From: JBFWYO01 sp050186335
GTDB lineage: Bacteria > Pseudomonadota > Alphaproteobacteria > Bin65
Reading direction: 5' to 3'
Assembly (NCBI GenBank): GCA_050186335.1
Contig: JBFWYO010000059.1
Coordinates: 1-31,637, forward strand
Length of the DNA stretch: 31,637 nucleotides
Shown: positions 24,376 through 31,637 of the stretch, piece by piece
Layout of the letters: every line of letters begins with the position of its first letter
How positions within the stretch are numbered: position 1 is the stretch's first letter
The notes under the pieces: generated by a model
The model's input: only the letters and a program-made list of their open reading frames with translations
Database searches by the model: none
Told to the model about the DNA's origin: nothing
Program-made: the position numbers and the translations under genes

Positions 24376-26457
24376 TTATCCGGCACGCAGTAGCCGCACA
24401 CCCTCGTCGCGTTCGAACAAGTACAGCAGATGACGCAGCGCCTGTCCGCGCGGCGTCGACAGCTCCGGGTCGCGATCCAGGATCAGCTTTGCGTCGTCGC
24501 GCGCCATCGGCAGCAAGTCGGCGTGCACCGCCAGATCGGCCAGCCGGAACTCGGGCAGGCCGCTTTGCCGCGTGCCGAGCAGTTCGCCGCCGCCGCGCAG
24601 GCGCAAATCCTCCTCGGCAATGCGGAACCCGTCATCCGTTTCGCGCAGAATCCGCAAACGCGCGCGCGCGCTTTCGCCGAGCGGGCCCTGGTACAGCAGC
24701 AGGCAGGTCGAGGCGCGCTCGCCGCGCCCGATGCGCCCGCGCAACTGGTGCAGCTGCGCAAGGCCGAACCGTTCGGCGTGCTCGATGACCATGACCGTCG
24801 CTTCCGGCACGTCGACGCCGACTTCGATGACGGTCGTCGCCACCAGCACGTCCAGCATCTGGCCGGCGAAGGCGGCCATCACCTTGTCCTTCTCCGGTCC
24901 CTTCATGCGGCCATGCACCAAGCCGACGCGCGGCCCGAACAATTTCACCAACTCGGCATGGCGCTGCGTGGCGGCGGCCAGATCGACCACTTCGGATTCG
25001 TCGACCAGCGGGCAAACCCAATACACCTTGGCCTTGTCGGCGATCGCGCGCCGGATTGCTGGGTAGACCTCGTCGATGCGGTCGAGCGAGACCACGCGCG
25101 TATCGATCGGCTTGCGGCCGGCCGGTTTCTCGGTCAGTTGCGATTGATCGAGATCGCCGTAGACGGCCAGCAAAAGAGTCCGCGGGATCGGCGTCGCCGT
25201 CATCACCAGTATGTCCGCGCGCTCGCCCTTGGCCGAGAGCGCCATGCGCTGATGCACGCCGAACCGATGCTGCTCGTCAACCACGGCAAAGGCGAGATCC
25301 TTGAACGCGACGTCGTCCTGAAACAGCGCGTGGGTGCCGACCACCATCGCGATGCTGCCGTCCGCCAAGCCCGCGGTAATGCGCGCGCGGGTCTTGCCGG
25401 AGTCGCGGCCGGTCAGCACGGCGAGTTCGACGCCGGCCGCCTCGGCCAGCGGAGCGAGCGATTTATGATGCTGGCGCGCCAGGATTTCGGTCGGCGCCAT
25501 GAGCGCCGCCTGGGCGCCGCTTTCGATCGCGTTCAGCATGGCCAGGCCTGCGACGACGGTCTTTCCGCTGCCGACATCGCCTTGCAGCAGGCGCATCATG
25601 CGATGTTCGCCCGCCATATCGGCATAAATATCCTCGAGCGCCATGCGCTGCGAGTTGGTCAGTTGGTAGGGCAGGGCCGCGATCGCTTTCGCGCGCAAGC
25701 GGCCGTCGCCATGTAGTCTACGGCCCTGCTGCTTGCGCTGTTGCGCGCGCACCAACAGCAGCGCCAGTTGAGTCGCCAGCAACTCGTCGTAGGCCAGACG
25801 CTTGCGCACGGATGTGCCGGGCGTCAGGTCGGCGACCGAGTGCGGGCTGTGCGCGGCCAGCAAGGAGGCCTTCCAGCCGTACCAGTCCTGCGCCTTCAGC
25901 AATGCCCCATCGAGCCATTCCGGCAGGTCGGGCACTTTGCCCAGCGCCGCGCGCACCGCCTTGCCGAGCACCTTGAGCGACAGGCCCTCGGTAAGCCCGT
26001 AGACCGGTTCGATCGATTGCAGGCGCGGCAATTCATCCAGCGGCACAATGTAGTCGGGATGCGTCATCTGCACCGTGCCGCGGAAATCCTCGACCTTGCC
26101 GCTGACCGCGCGCATCTCGCCGATCGGCAGCGCGCGCTTGATGTAATCGTCGTGCGCGCGGAAAAACACCAAACTGATGAATCCGGTTTCGTCGGAGCAG
26201 ATCACCTTGTAGGGCAGGCGGGGTGTCGGCGGCTTCTGATGCGCATCGACCCGCACGACAATGGTCACGATGGTATCGGGCTTGGCGTCTTTGATTTTAG
26301 GCGCGGCGGTCCGATCGACGATGCCGTTGGGCAAATGCCACAGCAGATCGACCACTTTCGGCCCCGCCACACGCTCCACGAACGCCGAGAGGCGCGGCCC
26401 GATGCCGGGCAGGCTGGTGACGGGCGCGAACAGCGGATAGAGGCTTTGCGGGCGCAT
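24376..26457 (-). CDS. recG: ATP-dependent DNA helicase RecG
   Basis: A 693-residue RecG, the same length as the Escherichia coli protein. The N-terminal part has the helix-hairpin-helix-like LPGIGPRL and the wedge/OB domain; the helicase core shows Walker A GDVGSGKT (293-300), the DEQH box (VVDEQHRFGVHQR), TATPIPRT and the LRGRIGRGE motif VI region. It reverses stalled replication forks and processes recombination intermediates. The ATG at 26457 gives the full N-terminus. It faces sdhE across a 130-bp gap and converges on the kinase gene with 31 bp between stops. Confidence 0.97.
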   Translation of the reverse strand: MRPQSLYPLFAPVTSLPGIGPRLSAFVERVAGPKVVDLLWHLPNGIVDRTAAPKIKDAKPDTIVTIVVRVDAHQKPPTPRLPYKVICSDETGFISLVFFRAHDDYIKRALPIGEMRAVSGKVEDFRGTVQMTHPDYIVPLDELPRLQSIEPVYGLTEGLSLKVLGKAVRAALGKVPDLPEWLDGALLKAQDWYGWKASLLAAHSPHSVADLTPGTSVRKRLAYDELLATQLALLLVRAQQRKQQGRRLHGDGRLRAKAIAALPYQLTNSQRMALEDIYADMAGEHRMMRLLQGDVGSGKTVVAGLAMLNAIESGAQAALMAPTEILARQHHKSLAPLAEAAGVELAVLTGRDSGKTRARITAGLADGSIAMVVGTHALFQDDVAFKDLAFAVVDEQHRFGVHQRMALSAKGERADILVMTATPIPRTLLLAVYGDLDQSQLTEKPAGRKPIDTRVVSLDRIDEVYPAIRRAIADKAKVYWVCPLVDESEVVDLAAATQRHAELVKLFGPRVGLVHGRMKGPEKDKVMAAFAGQMLDVLVATTVIEVGVDVPEATVMVIEHAERFGLAQLHQLRGRIGRGERASTCLLLYQGPLGESARARLRILRETDDGFRIAEEDLRLRGGGELLGTRQSGLPEFRLADLAVHADLLPMARDDAKLILDRDPELSTPRGQALRHLLYLFERDEGVRLLRAG

Positions 26458-26486
26458 CTCGCTCGGGCGGTTTCGCGCAAAAAGGG

Positions 26487-26515
26487 ATGACAGGCGTGGA
26501 TCGCCCCTTTATATC
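26487..26515 (+). promoter_or_regulatory. Promoter candidate for sdhE-mfd
   Basis: ATGACA, 17 bases, TATATC, in the 130-bp gap between the divergent recG and sdhE genes. The -35 matches five of six consensus positions and the -10 four. It lies about 70 bp upstream of the sdhE start. Confidence 0.4.
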
Positions 26516-26587
26516 CTACGCCGCGCAACCAGACCAATACGCCGATCGGCGCGCCGATCGAGAATTACCGCGGAGTCGACTGTTCCG

Positions 26588-26881
26588 ATGTCCAGCTCGG
26601 CCGGGAAAACCGCCAGCGAAACTCGGCGCCACAGACTGCAATTTCGTTCGTGGCATCGAGGCACGAAAGAACTGGATTTGATCCTGGGCCCGTTCGCGGA
26701 TGCAACTTTGACGCGTATGTCGGACGCCGAGCTCGACCAATACGAAGCATTGCTGACCGAGCCCGACCCGGATGTCTACGATTGGGTCGCGGGCCGCGCA
26801 CCCGTGCCTGCGCAGCGCGACAGCGAAGTCGTGCAGATGTTGCTCGCGTTCCATCGGCGGTCCAAGGACCACGGGACATGA
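26588..26881 (+). CDS. sdhE: Succinate dehydrogenase assembly factor SdhE
   Basis: A 97-residue SdhE (DUF339/YgfY family, homologue of mitochondrial Sdh5/SDHAF2), which promotes covalent FAD attachment to the succinate dehydrogenase flavoprotein. The diagnostic RGxxE motif is RGTKELDLILGPF (R24-G25 ... E28), followed by the helical segment DAELDQYEALLTEPDPDVYDWV that is highly typical of the family. It is slightly longer than average at both ends. It is placed between recG and mfd, an arrangement I know from Alphaproteobacteria. mfd begins 10 bp after its stop. Confidence 0.95.
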   Translation: MSSSAGKTASETRRHRLQFRSWHRGTKELDLILGPFADATLTRMSDAELDQYEALLTEPDPDVYDWVAGRAPVPAQRDSEVVQMLLAFHRRSKDHGT

Positions 26882-26891
26882 ACGGGCCGGC

Positions 26892-29800
26892 ATGAGCAAT
26901 CCGATCGATTCGATTTTTACCAGGCTGCGCGGCCGCATGGGCCCGACGCTGGTTGCCGGCGCCCCGGAAGGCTTCGACGCCATGGTGGTTGGCCGCTGCG
27001 CCGCCTCGGGCGCGGATGTACTCCATGTCGCGCGCGACGATGCGCGGCTGCAACGGATCGCCGATGGACTCGCGTTCTTCCACCCGAGCGTCGTAGTGCT
27101 GCGTTTCCCCGCCTGGGACACGCTGCCGTACGACCGGGTATCGCCCAACCCGGAGATCATGGCGCAACGGACAGACACGCTGTCGCGCCTGACGCAAAAA
27201 GTCGACGGATTGTTCAGCGGTCGGGTCATCCTGACGACGGTGAGCGCCGTCCTGCAGCGCGTGCCGCCGCGCGACGTGTTCGCCGGCTCCAATATCATTG
27301 CCAGGCGCGGCGAGGCGCTGTCGGTCAAAGCCGTGCTGGAATTCTTCACCGCCAACGGCTACACGCGCACCGGCACCGTGCGCGAGCCGGGCGAATATGC
27401 CGTGCGCGGCGGTATCGTCGACGTGTTTCCGCCCGGAACCGAAATGCCGGTGCGGCTCGATTTCTTCGGCGACGAACTGGATCAAATCCGCCTGTTCGAT
27501 CCGCTCACCCAGCAAAGCGCCGGGCAAGCCGATCTCGTCCAGCTGCGCCCGGTCAGCGAAATTATGCTGAACCAGCAGCGCATAACGCGCTTCCGCGAAT
27601 CCTACCGCGCCACGTTTCAAGGCGACGTGACGTCCGATCCGCTTTACGAATCGATCAGCCAGGGCCGCAAGTTCAGCGGGATGGAGCACTGGCTGCCGTT
27701 GTATTTCGACAAGCTGGAGACCCTGTTCGACTATACGCCCGACGCCATGGTGACGCTGGATTACCAGGCCGAAGTCGCGGTGCGCTCACGGCTCGAGCTG
27801 ATCGAGGAATATTACCAGGCGCGCAAGACCATGCTGGACGGCGGCAGCGCCGAAATGGGCGGCGTCAAATACCGCCCGGTGCCGCCGCGCACCTTGTTCC
27901 TGAGCCGGGACGAATGGGAGCGGCGCTTGAACGCCGGCTCGACGGGTTCGTTCTCGCCGTTTGCGCCCGTAGAACTCGCCGAGAACGTGATCGACGCCGG
28001 CGGCCGCGCCGGCCCGGATTTTTCCGAAGCGCGCGCGCGGCCGGATGCCAACGTGTTCGACGAACTGCGCCAAGTCCTGCAGGGGCTCAAGGCGCTCGAC
28101 CGCCGGACCGTGATTGCCGCGTACTCGCCCGGATCGCGCGACCGGCTTGGGCACGTGCTGAAGGAGCACGGCATCCACGATTTCGCCATCGTCCGCACCT
28201 GGGACGAGGCGCGCTCGCTCGGCACGGCGGCGACGGCGCTCGTGGAACTGCCGCTCGAACGCGGCATTTCGACCGATGAATTCACCATCATCACCGAGCA
28301 GGACATTCTCGGCGACCGGCTGATCCGGCAGCAGAAAAAGCGCCGCAGCAAGTCCGACGCGTTCCTGACCGAACTGGAAAATCTCGAATCCGGCGATCTG
28401 GTCGTCCACGTCGACCACGGCATCGGTCGGTACGACGGGCTGGAAACGCTCGAAGTGATGCAAGCGCCGCACGATTTCCTGCGCGTGCTGTACGACGGCG
28501 GCGATAAACTGTTCGTGCCGGTCGAAAACATGGACGTGCTGTCGCGCTACGGCTCGGAAGACGTCGTCGTGCAGCTCGACAAACTGGGCAGCGCGTCGTG
28601 GCAATCGCGCAAGGCGCGGGTCAAGGAGCGCATCGGGGCGATCGCCGAAGCCCTGATGAAAGTCGCCGCCGAGCGCCAGTTGCGCCAGGGCGAAGTCATT
28701 ACCGTGCCGGAAGGCCTGTACGACGAATTTTCCGCGCGTTTTCCATATACCGAAACCGACGACCAGCAGCGCGCGATCGCAGATGTGATTACCGATCTCG
28801 CGTCCGGCAAGCCGATGGACCGGCTGATTTGCGGCGATGTCGGCTTCGGCAAGACCGAAGTCGCCATGCGCGCGGCGTTCGTCTGCGCCATGTCCGGCTT
28901 GCAGGTGGCGATCGTCGTGCCGACCACGCTGCTGGCGCGTCAGCATTACCGCACGTTCCGCGAACGCTTCGAAGGCCTGCCGCTGAACATCGGCCATCTG
29001 TCGCGCCTGACGCCGCCAAAGGAAGCGACCGATGTGCGCAACGGCATCGAAACCGGCGATATCAACATCGTCGTCGGCACGCACGCATTGCTCGGCAAAT
29101 CCATCAAATTCAAGAATCTCGGCCTGGTGATCGTCGACGAAGAGCAGCATTTCGGCGTTCAGCAGAAGGAACGCCTGAAACAGCTGCGCACCGACGTGCA
29201 TATGCTGACGCTGACCGCGACGCCGATCCCGCGCACGCTGCAGATGGCGCTCGCGGGCGTGCGCGAGATGAGCCTCATCGCCACGCCGCCGGTCGATCGC
29301 CTGGCGGTGCGTACGTTCGTGTTACCCTACGATCCGGTCGTCATTCGCGAGGCGATCCAGCGCGAAGTCACGCGCGGCGGGCAGGTGTTCTACGTCTGTC
29401 CGCGGATCGAGGATTTGTCGCGTCTGGCCGAGCGTCTCGACAAGCTGGTGCCGGACATCAAATACGTGACCGCCCACGGCCAGATGGCGCCGACGTTGCT
29501 GGAAGACGTAATGACGCGGTTCTACGACGGCGGCGCGCAGGTGCTGCTGTCGACGAATATCATCGAATCCGGCCTCGACATGCCGAGCGTCAACACCATC
29601 ATCATTCATCGCTCGGATCGATTCGGCCTCGCGCAGCTTTATCAACTGCGCGGGCGGGTGGGGCGCGCCAAGATCCGCGCCTACGCGTATCTGACGCTGC
29701 CGCAGGACCAGTTGCTCAGCGACACGGCGAAGAAACGCCTCGAAGTGATGCAAACCCTCGATACGCTCGGCGCCGGCTTCACGCTGGCGAGCCACGATCT

Positions 29801-30419
29801 CGATATCCGCGGCGCCGGCAATCTGCTGGGCGAAGAGCAGTCCGGCCACATCAAGGAGGTCGGCATCGAGCTGTATCAACAGATGCTCGAGGAGGCCGTC
29901 GCCTATCAGCGCGAGTTGAGCGCCCACGGCGGCGAAGCGGCGCCGCTGGACGAGGAGTGGACCCCGTCGATCGCCATCGGCTCGTCGGTGCTGATCCCGG
30001 AAAATTATGTGGCCGATCTGGGCGTTCGGCTGGCGTTGTATCGCCGTATCGCCGGCCTGCTCGAGATGGCCGATATCGACGCGTTCGCGGCGGAGATGAT
30101 CGACCGCTTCGGCAAGCTGCCGCGCGAAGTCGAGAACCTGCTGGAAATCATCGCCATCAAGGGTCTGTGCCGGCAGGCCAACATCGAAAAGATCGACGCC
30201 GGGCCGAAGGGCGCCGTGCTGTCGTTCCGCAACGATTCGTTCGCCAATCCGGACGGGCTGATCGCGCTGATCGCGCAGCAGGCCGGCACGCTGAAGCTGC
30301 GGCCCGACCACAAACTCGTCTATCGCCGGGAATGGGACGGCGAGGCGGAACGTATCAAAGGCGTGAAAAGCCTGATGCAGCAACTGGCCAGGATCGCCAT
30401 GCGCGGAGGCCATGCTTAG
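26892..30419 (+). CDS. mfd: Transcription-repair coupling factor Mfd
   Basis: A 1175-residue Mfd, normal full length. It releases RNA polymerase stalled at DNA damage and recruits UvrA. The UvrB-like N-terminal modules (SRVSPNPEI-type segment, YAVRGGIVDVFPPG) are followed by the RNA-polymerase-interaction domain (GDLVVHVDHGIGRYDGLE), then the RecG-like translocase with Walker A GDVGFGKT (648-655), DEEQHFGVQQKE, TATPIPRTLQMAL and LRGRVGRAK, and the C-terminal regulatory domain. The ATG at 26892 begins the conserved N-terminus (NPIDSIFTRL); it is closely spaced behind sdhE and presumably in the same transcript. Confidence 0.97.
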   Translation: MSNPIDSIFTRLRGRMGPTLVAGAPEGFDAMVVGRCAASGADVLHVARDDARLQRIADGLAFFHPSVVVLRFPAWDTLPYDRVSPNPEIMAQRTDTLSRLTQKVDGLFSGRVILTTVSAVLQRVPPRDVFAGSNIIARRGEALSVKAVLEFFTANGYTRTGTVREPGEYAVRGGIVDVFPPGTEMPVRLDFFGDELDQIRLFDPLTQQSAGQADLVQLRPVSEIMLNQQRITRFRESYRATFQGDVTSDPLYESISQGRKFSGMEHWLPLYFDKLETLFDYTPDAMVTLDYQAEVAVRSRLELIEEYYQARKTMLDGGSAEMGGVKYRPVPPRTLFLSRDEWERRLNAGSTGSFSPFAPVELAENVIDAGGRAGPDFSEARARPDANVFDELRQVLQGLKALDRRTVIAAYSPGSRDRLGHVLKEHGIHDFAIVRTWDEARSLGTAATALVELPLERGISTDEFTIITEQDILGDRLIRQQKKRRSKSDAFLTELENLESGDLVVHVDHGIGRYDGLETLEVMQAPHDFLRVLYDGGDKLFVPVENMDVLSRYGSEDVVVQLDKLGSASWQSRKARVKERIGAIAEALMKVAAERQLRQGEVITVPEGLYDEFSARFPYTETDDQQRAIADVITDLASGKPMDRLICGDVGFGKTEVAMRAAFVCAMSGLQVAIVVPTTLLARQHYRTFRERFEGLPLNIGHLSRLTPPKEATDVRNGIETGDINIVVGTHALLGKSIKFKNLGLVIVDEEQHFGVQQKERLKQLRTDVHMLTLTATPIPRTLQMALAGVREMSLIATPPVDRLAVRTFVLPYDPVVIREAIQREVTRGGQVFYVCPRIEDLSRLAERLDKLVPDIKYVTAHGQMAPTLLEDVMTRFYDGGAQVLLSTNIIESGLDMPSVNTIIIHRSDRFGLAQLYQLRGRVGRAKIRAYAYLTLPQDQLLSDTAKKRLEVMQTLDTLGAGFTLASHDLDIRGAGNLLGEEQSGHIKEVGIELYQQMLEEAVAYQRELSAHGGEAAPLDEEWTPSIAIGSSVLIPENYVADLGVRLALYRRIAGLLEMADIDAFAAEMIDRFGKLPREVENLLEIIAIKGLCRQANIEKIDAGPKGAVLSFRNDSFANPDGLIALIAQQAGTLKLRPDHKLVYRREWDGEAERIKGVKSLMQQLARIAMRGGHA

Positions 30420-30443
30420 ACGCTTCATTGCAAGGGGACGGCA

Positions 30444-31064
30444 ATGGCGGAATCGGTCGATATCGGCGAACTGAGCGATAAAATCGCGGGCGGCGACCCC
30501 GGCAAAAAGGCCGGCAGCCGCGATCGATGGATCGCAGTCTACATTTCGGTGCTGGCGGTTTGCTTAGCGGTCGTCGGGCTGGGCGGCAGCAATGCGACCA
30601 AAGAAATGATCAACAACAACGTGGCCGCCGCGGACGCTTACGCATTCTTCCAAGCCAAGAACATCCGCCAGAGCGGCATCCGGTTGGCGGCAGACCAGCT
30701 AAAGGTCACCTTGGCGACGCGCCCGGAATTGACCGAGGCCGCGCGCAAGGACATCGAAGCGATGATCAAGCGCTACCGGGAGACCGCCGATCGTTACGAA
30801 AGCGAACCGGCAACCGGCGACGGCAAGAAAGAATTGATGGAAAAGGCCAAGCATTATGTGGCCGAACGCGACAAGGCGCAGCAGAAAGACCCGTATTTCG
30901 ACTACAGCCAGGCCTTATTCCAGATCGCCATCGTGCTCGCCTCGGTGTGCATCGTCACCGGTCTGCTGGGGCTGCTGTTCATGAGCTATGGGCTGTCGAT
31001 CATCGGCGTCTTGCTGATGATCAACGGATTCACGCTGGCCGCGCATATACCGTTCCTGGATTAA
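30444..31064 (+). CDS. DUF4337 membrane protein
   Basis: A 206-residue inner-membrane protein matching DUF4337: a first helix (about 29-48), the family's NNNVAAADAYAFFQAKNIRQ segment, a long charged helix with coiled-coil character (about 75-148) and two C-terminal helices (about 156-177 and 183-202). The function of the family is unknown. A GGGGA ribosome site precedes the ATG, 24 bp after mfd, so it may be read through from the mfd transcript. Confidence 0.85.
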   Translation: MAESVDIGELSDKIAGGDPGKKAGSRDRWIAVYISVLAVCLAVVGLGGSNATKEMINNNVAAADAYAFFQAKNIRQSGIRLAADQLKVTLATRPELTEAARKDIEAMIKRYRETADRYESEPATGDGKKELMEKAKHYVAERDKAQQKDPYFDYSQALFQIAIVLASVCIVTGLLGLLFMSYGLSIIGVLLMINGFTLAAHIPFLD

Positions 31065-31085
31065 CTCTGAAATTCAGCACCTCCG

Positions 31086-31637
31086 CTACGGCGATCCGCC
31101 GTGCCAAATGCCCATTGCCGCGAACGCCACAGCCGCGACAATCAGCGCCGCGCCGATTCCGATGCGCCAGATTTTCGGACGCGGCAGCAGTTTTTCCGCC
31201 GTGACCAGCAGCGCCAGCCCGGCGACCCAGCGCAGGTCCATCACCGCCACGGCGAACAGCAGCAGCATCAGCCCGCCGCAGCAGGTCGCGCAGAACATGC
31301 CGTGGCGCAGACCCATGACCGTGGCGCCGAGCGCGCCGTCGCGCCACTCGGTCAAGATGAAGCCGTCGGTCGAACGACAATAGGCCAGGCAGCGCGCCTT
31401 CAATGCGCTGAATTGGTAAAGCCCGGCCGCCAGAAACAACGCGGCGGAAAAGAAATACGACGCCGACTCCATCATCGTGGTCAGCAGCCCAGTCGCTTGC
31501 AAGGCCCACTGCAACACGGTCGCCGCAATCGAGAGGCCGGCCCAGACGATCAGATAGCCGAGCAAGAAAATCGCGGTCGGGACGTGCGGCGCGCCGCGGC
31601 TGCGCCGGCGGCGGTTGATGAGCGCAAATGCCGTGAT
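31086..31637 (-). CDS. DUF2182 membrane protein, 5' end missing
   Basis: An open frame enters from the right edge and ends at 31086, giving 183 residues. The beginning (FALINRRRRSRG, then PTAIFLLGYLIVWAGLS) matches the usual DUF2182 N-terminal region, so only a short N-terminal part is missing. Two cysteine-bearing segments, LKARCLAYCRS and HGMFCATCCGGLM, are typical of the family, described as predicted metal-binding integral membrane proteins. Several hydrophobic helices follow. It converges on the DUF4337 gene with 21 bp between stops. Function unknown. Confidence 0.85.
   Translation of the reverse strand: MTAFALINRRRRSRGAPHVPTAIFLLGYLIVWAGLSIAATVLQWALQATGLLTTMMESASYFFSAALFLAAGLYQFSALKARCLAYCRSTDGFILTEWRDGALGATVMGLRHGMFCATCCGGLMLLLFAVAVMDLRWVAGLALLVTAEKLLPRPKIWRIGIGAALIVAAVAFAAMGIWHGGSP

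Noticed and set aside
22674..24401. A 575-codon minus-strand frame with a repetitive Val/Asp-rich product
   Set aside because: It is the antisense of the beta-helix repeats of the kinase, which explains both its openness and its repetitiveness.

Overview
High-GC chromosomal DNA, most likely from an alphaproteobacterium. The strongest taxonomic hint is the recG / sdhE / mfd neighbourhood at 24376-30419, an arrangement I associate with Alphaproteobacteria; the DUF4337 and DUF2182 membrane proteins and the 'VAIKEYLP' type of Ser/Thr kinase fit. This placement is inference; no rRNA or tRNA gene is present to confirm it. The first ten bases match the end of a standard Illumina adapter, so the left edge is probably a raw contig end.

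Layout. 1-1426: small genes (partial secreted protein, an unrecognised 94-residue protein, a two-CBS-domain protein). 1461-4101: a 1323-bp tandem duplication carrying two near-identical VanA-type Rieske oxygenases, each with its own promoter-like region and 5' leader hairpin, followed by an FAD oxidoreductase (4084-5601) whose first codons were also copied and left as a remnant after the first oxygenase. 5591-8243 (minus strand): a zinc-ribbon protein, an acyl-CoA ligase and an ExoD-family membrane protein. 8727-15621: a complete dipeptide/oligopeptide-type ABC importer (binding protein, two permeases, two ATPases, coupled by ATGA overlaps) followed by an M20 amidohydrolase. 15646-20138: an aromatic-catabolism operon with a good sigma70-like promoter and a perfect inverted-repeat operator candidate, encoding a two-subunit ring-hydroxylating dioxygenase of the terephthalate/anthranilate type, an aryl/acyl-CoA ligase and a third VanA-type oxygenase; a convergent alpha/beta hydrolase follows. 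21067-24344: a divergent pair of beta-helical proteins, a pentapeptide-repeat protein and a transmembrane Ser/Thr kinase whose exported half is a right-handed beta-helix of at least sixteen 23-residue coils. 24376-30419: recG, sdhE and mfd. 30444-31637: DUF4337 and (partial) DUF2182 membrane proteins.

How the parts may work together (inference): the importer could bring in an amide- or peptide-conjugated aromatic compound, the M20 enzyme could release the aromatic acid, and the dioxygenase, CoA ligase and monooxygenase could process it. No ferredoxin, ferredoxin reductase or cis-diol dehydrogenase is encoded here, so all four Rieske oxygenases need electron donors from elsewhere. The most unusual items are the kinase/beta-helix fusion next to the pentapeptide-repeat gene, and the tandem oxygenase duplication in which the Rieske half is almost unchanged while the catalytic half has diverged.
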